From Prostheceraeus crozeri (lineage: Eukaryota; Platyhelminthes; Polycladida; Euryleptidae): DNA of 64,000 bases. The notes beneath the pieces were generated by a model that saw nothing but the letters and a program-made list of their open reading frames with translations, was not told where the DNA came from and ran no database searches. Location: NCBI GenBank assembly GCA_907163375.1, contig CAJQUW010006861.1, positions 21,117-85,116 on the forward strand, in the 5' to 3' direction. This document shows positions 1 through 11,867 of this stretch, one piece after another; position 1 is the first letter of the stretch; each line of letters starts with the position of its first letter. The position numbers and the translations under genes are program-made.

Positions 1-1587
1 GTCCACCATTTCTTCGAATCTTAATTGAAGCAACCAATATGTTAGCGCATCTAGATGAAATATTCATGAGTATATGAATTAGTTTCGTTTCCATGTGACT
101 GTAAATGATATTTGTGAGGGGATGGTCATGTCGTTGGCGTGTCGCTTATAATGAAATCTTTCATGAAGCCTTGCAAATAAATAATGTTGCATCTTGCGAA
201 GACAATGTGTGGCTATTCACGTCGAAGTCGATGGGTTTACTATAAAATAATTCGTATATGCAATTATAAACTCACAAAAAATCGTTTTTGTTTTCTATGC
301 TTCTGAATGGGCTTACATACAATTTCGTACAAGACTTGTAATATGGCAAATTGGCACATTATGCAGACTCTAATGATGTAATTCGCGTTGCGAGTCTTAT
401 GCACCAAAAAAGTCATATCTAAATCGTCGTCTATCTTCACGTTACAAGGTTCATGAGTTGTAAATATTTTGCAAGTGGAAAACCTTTTGAGCAATAATAA
501 CCTAATTTAACACAGCAGGTTACTCATAAGCTTTCACCCACACCAAGTTGCGGAAAGATATCAGTCGTCCAAAATCATGCTAACAAAATTCTACCAACGC
601 TGCCACTGACAAAAAGTGCATCAGAGTAATCGTTGGTATTTTGAATGTAAGTCTGGCTAAGCTAAGAGATCAGTTCGAAACCTGACAGTAAGTCGCGGCA
701 AGAAGTCCACCCAAACCAATGGGACTAATATATAGACCACCGCCTCCAAATATCGGGGTCGCGACCAAATAGGGTTGCCAGCACATGGAACCAACCATCT
801 GGAGCTTCTTCTGCGGTGGAGATTTTGTTTTCTGCTCCGGTCACGACTATACCAGAAACGCGAAAAATAAATCAACAAATATCGTTCTTAGCATCAAAGT
901 AAGCAAATTGTCAAACAAGCCTATGCCATATGCTTAGAAAAATAAGGCCTAGCTATTTAATACTTAGATGCATGTGCTTGACCGATTAACCGCGATATAC
1001 ACGCATGCATTTCTTAACACGCGCCGCATTACTAATTGACGGTCAAATAAGATATTTCAAGAGTGCTGGATTTGCTGATAGTCCATTAAACTTTAGTCCA
1101 TTGGTGTCATCGTGCCTTTGTAATAACATGTGGATTTTGATATCATGGTTTTCTGTCATGGCATGAATACGCTGCAGTTCAAAATGCCGTGTTCCAAAAT
1201 ATAATCGCTTCAACTAAACATATTTGAAAATTGAATCCTGAATACAGCTAAATAGAAATACGGCTAAATACAACTTAATAGAATTTTATGAATCAGATGA
1301 TGAAAAGGCAGTATTCTTTATCGTCAGAAAGTTCAGGCAGTGAATTTTCTTGTCGATATGATATCATCTAGATCTCGTAAGTAGTTCATTGGCTGCAGGC
1401 TATTGAGGAAAGTAGATGGTTTTCATCTTAAGAACCACCGATCACAGAATTAAAAAAAAAATTTAAGACTGAGTTCGAATGAGAAAAATGATGTTCACGT
1501 CAAAATTTGTTGGCAAATTCAAAAAGGAAATGTCTCAAATTTTATGATGAAAGCAGCTTAAAGAGGTGTCCCGATAATTTTCGAGCG
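1..1587. other. no gene recognised
   Basis: AT-rich sequence on both strands with only short chance open frames. A slightly more GC-rich patch at about 680-860 has open frames on the minus strand, but nothing in them matches a family I know. Confidence 0.6.
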
Positions 1588-2560
1588 GTGTAATTGGAAC
1601 AACATCTGGTCAATATTAAAGAAATACCGTGGAAATTCTATAAAATAGCCCGGGAATCGCCCGGGAATTTGAAGCTAGAAATCTGGCCGCCACCCTGGTT
1701 TGTAACATGGGTTGATGACTATCTTAAGAATCGTAGTCAAGCGGTCAGATTGAGCTACCAAATAAGCAACCATTCCAGAGGGATCCGTGTTTGGACCTTA
1801 TTTATTTAATCTGGCGATTAGTTCTCTCCATTCCATCAACGACTCAACGACTATGTGAAATACATTGACGATTGTACTTTCGTCGTTCCTATTTCAGACA
1901 ACAATATCGCTAATTTTCTACAAGAACATCAAAACATGACTGATTGTTCCATGTCCATTGGTCTGAACCTTAATGTGAGAAAGTGTAAATTGCCATGGAT
2001 CCTTAAGTCACCGCATTCAACCCCTCCCAATATACCGAATATATCTAAAGTTACAGAAGTTAAAAATTCACGGTGTCATTTTTACATCTGACCTCAAGTG
2101 AAGCAAAGAAATGGAGTATGTCAACAGTATTCCTTCTAAACGAATGCACGCTCTCAGAGTTTTGAGACCACTGGTCGGCCGATCCGATATTGTGCGTATT
2201 TATAACGGATTGATACTATCAATTATTGAGCATTGTTCGGGACTGATGGTTGGTTTGCTGGCTAAGGAAGAAATTATTCTTACTGGAATTCAACGGGGGC
2301 TCATAGACTCATCTGTGGTGATAATTGCCAGTGCAATTCATTCCTGAACTTACAAGTTCGTCGTAACTCATCAGGCATGAAACTTTAATTTTCGATATCT
2401 GATAACCCAGCGCATCCTCTTCATACCCTTTGCCCATCAAGATGATCCCGCTCGGGTAGGTTTCTTCAATCTCCCCGTCATTCATGCAGAAGGCGAAACT
2501 CGTTTTTTCCAAGGAGCATAATGTTTTTAAACAATACGGCTACCGATTGTTTTTCACATC
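1588..2560 (+). mobile_element. decayed CR1/Rex1-like LINE, reverse transcriptase part
   Basis: This is the remains of a non-LTR retrotransposon reverse transcriptase, which copies element RNA into the genome. Reading rightwards one sees a palm stretch VDDYLKNRSQAVRLSYQIS, then YIDDCTFVVPISDNN (the YxDD catalytic box, with I at the second position), then the typical C-terminal region (MHALRVLRPLVGRSDIVRIYNGLILSIIEHCSG). The reading frame changes several times and stops occur between these blocks, so no protein can be made. No endonuclease domain is seen upstream and no tail was found at the 3' end. It is much older than the LINE at 9110-10376. The clade assignment (CR1/Rex1-like) is from general appearance only. 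Confidence 0.75.
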
Positions 2561-3310
2561 TCTTTTTCGGAAATGCTTATTCGGTAAATTTCCATGTACA
2601 TTATGCACTATGACTTTACTTGTCTTTTCTTCAATGAAATTCTGTGCCCAAACAGTGTCTAATTGCACGTGTGTGTCTTGATTTTCAATGATTTACGAAA
2701 TAGACAATTTAACCCACTTACTTATTCTGTCGGTTTTGATATCATACCATCTTTCAAAAACTCGGTTGATTATTAAATCGGCAGTTTTTATGTAGGTTTA
2801 ATTTCAATTAATTGACTAAAATGAGATTGAAATATTCAGGATCAGTTGAATAGTAAATTTCTATATCGATAAAAACCACATTTACAAAAATGCCGAATAT
2901 TCAACATACTTTCTATAAGTCGGATAGCCCTGTTTTATGGTGGCCTCTACTTCTCTTCGAAAAATGCAGAACTTGAAAAATACATGTGAGTGCTTGGGTT
3001 CACTGTAGGATAATACAAAGACCTTCAATTGAATAAAGATGATGTAACATGCAGCGGCAAACGCTGTTGTATATATTCATTCTGATATTTCATTATCATC
3101 ATTTTGTAGGTAAAACAAAGAGCAAAGGTGTTTGCCTCCATAGCAAAAAAAGTGGCAAAAATCAATAATTTTGGAATGAGAGCCCTGTGTAATGTATTAG
3201 TGAACGCATCTCTAACGCAGGACTGCCATTCTTCCGGTTTTTTTAGATTTAACTAGGTAGTGAAAAATGTTTTGCTAAGGAACAAGTCATTTGGATTTTG
3301 AATTATTTTA
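2561..3310. other. no gene recognised
   Basis: AT-rich spacer between the LINE remnant and the minisatellite. No open frame, RNA or repeat structure that I can support. Confidence 0.5.
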
Positions 3311-3950
3311 GATTGTGAAAGGTACCCTTTAAGATAGTGAGGGTCCCTTTTGAGATAGCGAAAGGGCCTTTTTGAGGTTGTGAAGGGACCCTATTGATAT
3401 TGTGCAGTGACACTTTAAGATTGCGAAGGGGCCCCTTCAAGATCGTGAGGGGACCCTTTTGCGATTGTGAAGGGGCCCTTCAAGATTGTGAGGAACCCTT
3501 TTGAGATTGCGAAGGGGGACCTTCGTGATGCATGGTGAAGGGGCTTGTTGAGATTGTGAAGGGATCCTTTAAGATCATGAGAAGCCCTTTTGAGATTGCG
3601 AAGGAGCCCCTAAAGATTGTGAGGGGCCCTCATGAAATTGTGCAGCGACACTTCAAGATCGTGAGGTGCCCTTTGAGATTGCGATGGGTCCTTTTAAGAT
3701 CGTGAGGGGTCTCTTTTGGGATTGTAAAGGGGCACTTTAAGATTGTGAGGGGCATCTTTTTTAGCTTTTGAAGGGCTGTATTTAGATATGAATGGACCTT
3801 TTGATATTGTAAGGGACCTACAAAATTGAAACCGGACCCTTAAAGATTGAGTACGGGGACCGTCTTAGATTATGTAGGGGCCCTTTAAAATTGTGAACGG
3901 GGCTATGCAGATTGTTAGGGGACCTTAAAACCCCTGCAATTGTAAAGGGT
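3311..3950. repeat. 21-bp minisatellite, about 28 diverged copies
   Basis: A run of degenerate units of about 21 bases with the core GATTGTGAAGGGGCCCTTTT. Variants alternate between AGATTGTGAGGGG... and AGATTGCGAAGGG..., which suggests a 42-base higher-order unit. Each unit contains a short inverted repeat (AAGGGGCCCTT), so the array can form many small hairpins. Some units are longer, for example near 3511-3550. Copy number is estimated by eye. Confidence 0.85.
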
Positions 3951-4599
3951 CATCAATTTCAAATCAGTTACTTTCTAAAAGTCCGCTTGACGCCTGGGCA
4001 GAAGATCCTTCTACAAGCAAGTCAGTGATTCCTTCGTCAATCTTGAAGAAGCAGGACGAAGCGCAAGTAATCATGGTTTCGAAAGAAGAAAGAAATTTAA
4101 TTGGGAACGCTTGACGAAAAAATTGTAGTATGTTATCACCGAGTAGATTATGAATTGAGTTTTGATTGCTTTGATGCTCTCCAAAGAAGCGGCTACCAAA
4201 AAAAACATGAGACAGAAATCAATCGAAAAGTTTCGGAAGCACAGGGGAGTGACGAAATAATAAGTTATACGATTACTTGTTGCAAAAGCGGTCAAATTTC
4301 GTCGAAGACACCACGAAAATTGAAATCTCGCAAACAGCTGCAGAAGTGATAAAGATTTCTTTTTGCGTGCTGATGTTGCGCTTACCTATACCATGACGGC
4401 TCAACTTTAATCAAATAGCTGTCATAGTCTTGTTTGAAAGCCAAAAGTTGTTCTTAGACATGTCGCTTTTTTTATTACATATGTCTGAAATACAAGATAT
4501 GAGAACAAGGTTTGACTTGAATCATTGCCGGAGCTACAAGCACTGATGAAGTATATTCAATCTGAACTGTGAGCGTTTTTGGCTTTTCAGCCGTCATCA
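3951..4599. other. no gene recognised; one 82-codon open frame
   Basis: An open frame at 4101-4349 (+) has no family I recognise, no initiator context and no neighbours of the same kind. It may be a transposon remnant, because the next block is one. Confidence 0.4.
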
Positions 4600-4920
4600 G
4601 TGCTACAGTATCCTATTGTAAAAAACGGTGGAAAGTTTTGTTTCCCAGTTCATCCAAATGCACAGGATGACTCTGATGCACCATTTCTTAAACGTGCCCA
4701 AAAGAAAAAAGTCACAAGGCATATTCCGTCTGGTGGTATCGGAAGGCATGCTAAAGGTTCCCATGACGTCAATCAAAGAATTAGGAAAATTGCAGTTTAA
4801 ATAATTTATGATGGGTCTGTAGTAATGCGCTAGAATTCCATCCTTCATGAAGATGCTCCTATCTTCAGTGACATTCGGTATCCTCTTACACAACATGGAA
4901 AGGAAGATTTTACCATGCAT
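4600..4920 (-). pseudogene. Tc1/mariner-type transposase fragment
   Basis: On the minus strand a 105-residue open frame carries the second half of a DDE transposase of the IS630/Tc1/mariner superfamily. The block SIFMKDGILAHYYRPIINYL matches the family pattern FQQDGAPPHY..., which holds the second catalytic Asp. It is followed after about 42 residues by MPCDFFLLGTFKK, matching the SPDL.P.DFFLWG box that holds the third acidic residue. The region between is corrupted (TTRRN where SPDL is expected), and the N-terminal DNA-binding half and the terminal repeats were not found. The D-D spacing is like that of the intact-looking element at 17796-19505, so they may be the same branch, but this copy is much older. 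Confidence 0.7.
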
Positions 4921-7590
4921 TCTCGGTTTCTCGAAAGAAAAATGCCTTCCCCCCCAAAAGAAAATGGCTTAAGGAAATGCCTGACAGAACAATTAGACCG
5001 CGCTGATCCATATACACGTATTATACAGTGCATGAAAATGTTTGCTGTGACCAGACCAGACTGTTCTGCTGATGCAGTCTTTCAAACGTTGAACAACTGA
5101 ACAGCAACTCCCAGTGGTTTCGTGAAAATTCTCCACAATAAAGACGAGATATTGCGTCATGCGACTTCATGGCATATTAATAGAAAATGACAGAGCTGCA
5201 CGAGAATAGTGCATTATAAATTTGACTGTTAAATGTTTGAACGAAATGAAGAAAGTTGTCTTTGAAGCAGTTAAGTAAAATTTTCCATAGGTCTACATGC
5301 ACATGTAGCTTATTCGATGATATGCAGTCTTTACATCGAGCGCTCAATAACCTCATGTTGATTTTGCGTTTGGGAGGGGGGAGGGTAGAGGGGTTTTTGT
5401 AGTGCGATTTGTCTAACCTTCAAAAGCAGTTCTTCTAAAAATAGTAGCTGACTAGCTGTTCGGTTCATGCATTCTAGTGCACCTTGTTTAAACTGATGAT
5501 TGTTTATGCCACTTATTACTTGCTGACTATGAGGATTCAGAAATGTCCTCATTAGAACAGAACCAGCTTCTGCCTGAACGCTTATAATAATGAATCGTAA
5601 GTTTCTTACTGAGCCCACGGCTACGCACTTTAGGGGAAAATACCGATTTGACTTTCCGATTTTTATTTTTGATAAGAGTGGCAGTCCTGTTAACGCGATC
5701 GGATCTAAAAAGACTTAATTTGTGGCACTCCATCTATACTCACTTACTCCATCCATTTTCAATGTATTTTTAAGCCGCATAGCTAGTCTATATGCAGTCG
5801 AATACTGCTAAACTAATGAAACTTTGAAAAGTAGGAGCCTGTTGGAACTTTCAGATTACTTTTTTTATGGTTTTTTATATTTACAGTTTTATTTTGATTA
5901 TGATATTGAATCCGTATGATTGCAGATTGTTCACTTCTGAATCCATTATGTATTTTGCTTTTGCTGACTTGTATACTACTTCAAGTCATGTATGGCATGA
6001 AAAAAAGTATTGACTTCAATTTTATATTTTGTCACAAATTTCAGAATGTGTTAGTGCGTTTCGCTTTTGCGCAGGTAAGCAATATGTCTGGGGTATGACA
6101 TACGCGAGTGCACATTCATTAACAGAAACAAACTCCTATTATGTTATGTTCTAATCTGTACATTTTAACATTCCCCTTCTATTCTATAACTTCAATTATG
6201 CTTCACATAGACTACGGAAGTATATAACCTATATGTAAATGCAGATTACACGGTGTGCATTGATATAGAAATGCATGAAGTATTTTATGCTTTATACTGG
6301 AAATAAATAAAAATCATAGATAAGAAAATAAAATATATATTATAGAGCTCTTGAAAAGAGCGGTAAATAACGGCAGCGGGTAAAAATGTCAGCATTTCAG
6401 ATTCTGAAAATCCGGCTCAGGTTGGATTTGGGAAAAGTGTCAAATCCGGTGCATCCCTAGAAATTACCTCTAGCATAGCTGTTGCATGACAAGTGCGCAT
6501 TAGTCTAATCACTCGAGTGCGAAAAATTAAGCGGATGGCGAATATACATGCATGTTATTAAGATAAACGACAAGCTGCTCAGTTATAATACTTAGCTACT
6601 TAAGCTACTTAATTTTACAAAGCCTAAGTGTTTTTTATGTATGTTGCTGCTGAGGGTGGCGACCTGGAAATCATGTAATGTCCAGTGAATTTCTCCGCAT
6701 CTGGGAGGTCAGGGAATTTCAGAAAAAATTCTGAATTTTTTGATCAATTTAACTAACTTTGATATAGCGCTCCTTTTTTTATCAGAAGGCCGAGAAATCA
6801 TAATATTGTATTTGATGATAAGAAATTATGAAGAGGTAGTTTCCTTTTGCGACAATTCAGCACGAAGTTAGCTGTGGTCATTTTGAGATGTTGATAATTA
6901 TCTGATACCTATCTAATAGATACTCTTATGATTTCTGGGCCACAGATTATGTTTCCATCATCTGTTTTCTCGGCCATGCAGCAGTAGTGAACCCTTCGAA
7001 TACCTTTCATCTTTTAACAGAATGAATGAGGCGCAGATTATAGGCCTAACTGATCATGATTGGCCCAAATATTTATCATAAGACACAGAAGCTCATCAAC
7101 GAAGGGTGTGATTTCTATGCCGAATAATAGACGTTGACACGTGCTCCTGTATTCAGATCTTTCTGTGCTTCTAGATCAGTGTTGCCACTCGTGGCAATAA
7201 TTATTGCCTGGCAATATATTCACAATTTGTGGCAATATGCAATAAGAATCTGATAGTTCATTGTAGTCGGCAATATTTTACAGATTTAAAACGATGATGA
7301 TATTATGAATTAGAAATTTTTGATTTGATGGGCATGTTTTGAGATAATTAAAGTCGGTTGAAAAGAATTGCGTGAGTCACTCTAATAGCGAATGTAGAAC
7401 CTATTATTCAGAATACTTGATCGCTGGTCTCTCAGTCTGTACCACATCGATGCGAGACATTCTCGAGTCCAACATTCCCACATTCTGACTGTTAGAATTG
7501 CTAGATATGAGAAGAAGAAAGTCGGTATTTCATTAACTTCTTAACTACGGCTCCAGTAAAATTATGAGCTAAGTTTACCAAATGCGTTAA
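4921..7590. other. no gene recognised
   Basis: AT-rich DNA with scattered short frames. At about 6408-6460 the sequence ends in GGTGCATCCCTAG, which looks like the end of a hAT-type transposon, but I could not find its partner end. At 7179-7280 the word GGCAATA recurs several times in a short local repeat. Confidence 0.45.
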
Positions 7591-7591
7591 A

Positions 7592-8770
7592 ATGAAATGT
7601 GTTAATAAACGCCACGGGCTATTTTTTATACTCGTACATAGTTCGTATCACCGGTATTTTTTTAAAAGAACATCGAAGTTAATCCTATTTCAGTTGATCG
7701 CTCAGAACGATGGCTCAGATGGTTCAAAGAGATGTCTCGCTTTGAAAGATCAGGAAACTAGGAATAAAATCAGATTCTTTATCTATGTTACACAGATGGC
7801 GGAACCGCTTGAAAAGTTGTTTCAACAGTCTTCGGTCATCTTAATTCATCGTTTGAGGCCTCAATTCATGAGCATGGTGAGGAATATCGCAGTACAATTC
7901 TGAAACCAGAACATTGACAGTAAGACTGCTATGAAAGTAAATATCAGTGACGTCGATAATCAACTTTCTGTTGGCGAGATCCTCATCAGTCCCACGATGA
8001 AAGAAGTTTCCCATGTAATTCGGAACAGGTACTAGAATTTCTATATAAAAATGATGACCTATCTGCGAGATGATCTCCCTCTGAAGACGGATTTCGTCAT
8101 TTATTTTGCAAATCAAGTTCCTAGTGCTGTCTCTCATGATGACATCGACCATCTTCGGACATACAACTTTTAAACCAATGGGAGGATTAGCCCAAATCCG
8201 AGGCATGTCCGAAGCATCCGACTTACTGTTCCACCCTTTTCCATGGAAATGTCGATTGTGAAAGAGACATCAGGAAGTTGCACGACATCGGTGACAATGA
8301 GAAGCGTAATCGGTTGTCCGATGACATTAGAGAAAGTATTTTACAATGTCGTTCCTTCTTGCGTTGCAAAAAAGAAACTATAGTGCGTCATTCAATGGAT
8401 AATGATATGATCAATCAAGAATTTAAAGCTCATGTGGAATATGCGCTTTTTTGGCAAAACAGAAAAGAGCATCAGAGAGTGAGAGAATTGCGAAACTGAC
8501 TGCTTTAGAAACTGATGAAATAAAGAGGGCGGTACAAAATGATCCACAGAGTAGGGACAGATTGGAAGACCTGAGAAAGGAGTTGTCTGTGAAGAAGGAA
8601 AAGGAAGTTGATGCTAGACAAACAGCTGCTGAATTGGAATTACAGGAGGATGTTGCGGAACTGAAACAAGTTACTCTCATGAAGGATGCCAAGAATCGAA
8701 TGGCAAAGAAAGAGGCTGTTGAACTTTCGATTGCAAAACTTCGGAAACAGCGCAATTTTTCTTTCCATTT
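7592..8770 (+). pseudogene. remnant of a hAT-like element protein, C-terminal half
   Basis: Three open stretches in different frames (7592-7903, 8278-8499, 8451-8936) read in order as parts of one protein. The first holds FFIYVTQMAEPLEKLFQQ, the pattern seen before the end of the body of an abundant invertebrate transposon-derived family. The last is a charged coiled-coil tail of about 100 residues (repeats of RK, EL and KKE) that begins KQKRASESERIAKL. From memory, a coiled-coil tail after a hAT-type dimerisation region is typical of that family. Frame changes and stops break it. The family match is from recall, not a search, and the start and end are uncertain. Confidence 0.35.
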
Positions 8771-8896
8771 CCCAAATTTTCCAAGAAGTGACAGTTTGAA
8801 GCTCTTGTTACGAAGTGATAAATGCATATATTACGTTGGAGGTCTAAGTCCCGTTCTTATGGAAATTATCAAATTTCAAATTTGGAGCACAGTGAT

Positions 8897-9092
8897 ACAT
8901 ATTTTTGTAATTCAGTTCACAAAGTTCTTTCTCTGAAATGAACAGTACAGTAGGCCTACTGACTTCTGCGATATAAATGCTTTTATAGCTCAATCGACAA
9001 ATCTTTTTGCTGAAAGTAACAGTGCTGACTTTTGTGACTTACGCATTTTTGTAATTCATTCCACAAGTCTTCTTTTTTGCTGAAAATTATCA
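8897..9092. repeat. short local direct repeats
   Basis: The phrase TTTTTGTAATTCA followed by a CACAA(A/G)T box occurs at about 8903 and 9046, and a third copy of its first half lies at about 10508, beyond the LINE. Phrases CTTTTTGCTGAAA occur at about 9004 and 9068. The LINE at 9110-10376 has probably landed inside this repeat block. Confidence 0.5.
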
Positions 9093-9109
9093 GTTACCAA
9101 CATTGAAAT

Positions 9110-10376
9110 TACAAAATTGAAAATTGCCAACACATTGTTAACTTTCTTGAAACTCAGAACCTTCTATCAGAAGAACAGTATGGCTTCAGGCACTCTCGAT
9201 CAACTGCAGATCTTCTTTCATATGTCACTGAACATGTGAGTCGTGTCCTTGACAAACAAGGTGAGACGAGATCAGTTGCCTTGGATATTTCTAAGGCATT
9301 CGATAAAGTCTGGCATCAGGGACTCCTTATGAAGCTAAAGTCCTATGGAGTTGCTGATCAACTCCACAAACTTCTTGCTTCTTTCCTTAGTGATACGCAG
9401 GTTGTCTTAGATGGCCAAAAGTCTTCCACCAAGTTTGTCGATGCAGAAGTTCCTCAAGGGTCAATTTTGGGACCCACTCTTTTTCTGCTGTACATCAACG
9501 ACCTCCCAGACTGCCTAGTGAGTAAATTGGTGATGTATGCAGATGACACAACACTCTTCAATTCCAATGAGCGACTCGCTAAAAACACTCAACAACGTCA
9601 GCAGTTATGCGGCGTTCTTAATGAAGACTTACGCAGGGTCTCAGAATGGGGCGCCAATTGGCTTGTTTCCTTCAATCCTTCAAAAACTCAAGAGTATTCT
9701 GCACTCACGACTTAAAGGAGATGATGATCATAGCATTAAAATGTCAGATAATAGGATCAGAGAACAATATTCCATCTCCTTCCTTGGATTGGTGGTTACG
9801 AAAGACTTGTCATGGAAACCGTACATCCAATCCATTAGCAAGCAGGTAGCTCAACGCATTGTTAGTCTCTATCGTGCCAGCAGCTATCTTCCACCACAGA
9901 CTGTCTGCTATCTTTACAAGTCCACTATTCGTCCTCTGATGGAGTATTGTTGTCATCCGTGGGCAGGCGCCCCACAAACGCATCTTAACCTCCTTGAACG
10001 GGTTGAGAAACGTGTCAAGAATCTCATGGGTGAGAAGCTTGCTAGCAAGTTGCAGCCGCTCTCCGTCAGACGGGATGTTGCTTCACTCAGTCTCTTCTAC
10101 AGGTACTATTTCGGTAGAAGCAGCTCTGCAGTAAATGAGCGCGTACCCAAACCTAAGATCTTCTCCAGAAGCACACGCAGAGCTAATGCACTCACATGTT
10201 ATAATGTGAGCTTAGAACGCGCACGTACTGTGAGTCGCTCGAAAAGCTTTTTTGTTCGCACGGCACAGCTTTGGAATCAGCTTCCCCAGACCACTTTCCC
10301 TGACCAATACAATCTTGATACTTTCAAGAGGCGTGCGAATAGGTTTCTGATGGGGACAGCTTAATCAGATTAGAAG
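9110..10376 (+). mobile_element. 5'-truncated LINE with reverse transcriptase C-terminal half
   Basis: This is the 3' part of a Jockey/CR1-type non-LTR retrotransposon. The frame starting near 9122 gives reverse transcriptase motifs in order: SEEQYGFRHSRSTADLL (motif 1), SVALDISKAFDKVWHQGLL (motif A with its catalytic Asp), EVPQGSILGPTLFLLYIND (motif B), and [10 protein letters not shown] (motif C, YADD). One frameshift near 9690-9715 moves the rest into the next frame, which stays open to 10364 and carries the thumb and C-terminal region ([19 protein letters not shown], then [20 protein letters not shown]). Endonuclease and ORF1 are missing, so the copy is 5' truncated. A T-rich stretch follows the stop at 10380. 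No clear target duplication was found. Confidence 0.9.
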
Positions 10377-10768
10377 ATCTGTTTTTTTTTAAATTTCATT
10401 TATTTAAAATAATACAATTTGTTACTTTTCATTGAGTAACCCCTAGCTTCGTTCATGGCTCATAGCTGTGCTGGGGGTGAAAATTCAGTAAAAAAAGTTC
10501 ATTTCATGGAAACAGTATTTTTGTAATTCAATTCAAAATCAGTCCATACTAGAAGCCTATAGCATCTGTCGATGGCCTACCATGGTTTTAGGGTTTTCAC
10601 GTTCATGGTCAATTGTTTTTGGAAACGTTGGTGCTTCTCTGTGTTTTCATTGATCGCACGTTCACCTGTTATTAAAGTATCTGGCAGTTCGCATATCTAA
10701 CATACAATTATTTTCCTATTTTCTGACTGCTCACCTGCTTGTATACGCCTTCTTCAAGAACATTTGGC
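10377..10768. other. LINE 3' tail and flank of the Polinton
   Basis: AT-rich DNA between the LINE stop codon and the Polinton target duplication. The first 120 bases are probably LINE 3' untranslated sequence. No gene seen. Confidence 0.4.
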
Positions 10769-10774
10769 AATATT
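10769..10774. repeat. Polinton target site duplication, left (AATATT)
   Basis: AATATT directly precedes the AGTAGTAAGG terminus on the left and directly follows CCTTACTACT on the right (34441-34446). Six bases is the known length for Polinton integration. The word is a palindrome. Confidence 0.93.
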
Positions 10775-11713
10775 AGTAGTAAGGAATCCTCCCAACTGCG
10801 CACAGCGCCCCCTCCCCTCTGGAGCGCGAGTTTGGTTGTTGTGGTTCTGGGTCGACCGTCGTGGTTGGTCTTGGGCGGTGGTCTTTGTTTTTGGTGTGTA
10901 GGATTGGTTGTAGGGTTGTTTTGTGTTTAGATTTGGTTTCGTGATGAAATTCTGCGTCGACATGTTGTGTTTCTTGAGTGTAGGTGTGGTTTTGCGTGTT
11001 TTTGAGTGAGAAAATGGCTGTAGCGGCGAAACGAAGCCTCGTACGTGAAAATGGACGGCGGATTTGGACTTTTTGGCCACTTTTGAACCTAGGGGACTTA
11101 TTCCAAAGTTTTAGGCCAAACAACGAAGAACTTCGACCCCCCTCGGCAGCGTTCTTCCAACTTTGGTTCTAGAGATCGTAGAAAGTCGTGCAATAGCTCG
11201 TTTGAAAGCTAAGAGTGCCACAAATGCATTGGAAAGCACAATTTGGCCCTACCTTCCTTTGCTGAGGCTTGAGAGTGACATTGATACTTTTGGTCATGTT
11301 AGAGAGCCGTCAGAGGGTTTTTGAGTGAGAAAGTGGCTGTAGCGGCGAAACGAAGCCTCGTACGTGAAAATGGACGGCGGATTTGGACTTTTTGGCCAAT
11401 TTTGGGCCTAGGGGACTTGTTTCCAAAATCGTAGGCAAAAGAACGAAGACTTCGACCCCCCTCGGCAGCGTTCTTCCAACTTTGGTTATAGGAATGGTAG
11501 AGATTCGTGCGATAGCATGTTTGAAAGCTAAGAGTGCCACAAATGCATTGGAAAGCACAGTTTGGGCCTATCTTCCTTGGCTAAGGCTTGGGAGTGACAT
11601 TGAGACTTTTCGTCATGTTAGAGAGCCGTCAGAGGTTGAGTTTTGTGTTTTGGGCTCCAGCTGGCGAACGAAGCATCAGACGAGAAAACTAAGACCAGAT
11701 TTGGAATCAGCTT
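10775..11713 (+). repeat. Polinton terminal inverted repeat, left
   Basis: Pairs with 33799-34440 in reverse complement, from the terminus to the phrase ACCAGATTTGG at about 11695-11705. The outer 200 bases are G/T-rich on this strand. It is about 300 bases longer than the right arm because it holds a tandem duplication (10998-11635). Confidence 0.93.
10998..11635 (+). repeat. 319-bp tandem duplication inside the left inverted repeat
   Basis: The block starting GTTTTTGAGTGAGAAA at 10998 starts again at 11317, giving two units of 319 bases. Each contains the phrases GCGGCGAAACGAAGCCTCG and TTGGAAAGCACA. The right arm has one unit only, so the duplication arose in this arm after or during insertion. 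The two units are similar but not identical. Confidence 0.9.
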
Positions 11714-11720
11714 GATGTCA

Positions 11721-11774
11721 TTGGCCAATGAAGAGCACATCCAATGAGAATCCAGCATTTCTCTATAAATAAAG
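11721..11774 (+). promoter_or_regulatory. promoter with CCAAT boxes and TATA box, leftmost Polinton gene
   Basis: CCAAT at about 11725 and 11741 and a TATA box (CTCTATAAATAAAG) at 11761-11774 lie just inside the inverted repeat, about 95 bases ahead of the ATG at 11868. The leader holds an upstream ATG at 11828 that opens a 12-codon frame closing two bases before the main ATG. Confidence 0.6.
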
Positions 11775-11867
11775 AGGTTTTCAGAGTGACAATCATTGTG
11801 TCTTTGAGTCGTACAGGTGTCGGACGCATGTTCTCCCTCTACATTCCTATTCTATTATCCATCTGAA

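Noticed and set aside
657-878. Possible tRNA-derived SINE or exon in a GC-richer patch
   Set aside because: No A and B box pair at the right spacing and no recognisable protein.
10739-11123. Open frames of 60-116 codons in the outer left inverted repeat
   Set aside because: Thr/Lys/Asn-rich composition frames in G/T-rich terminal DNA; they are not kept in step in the right arm.
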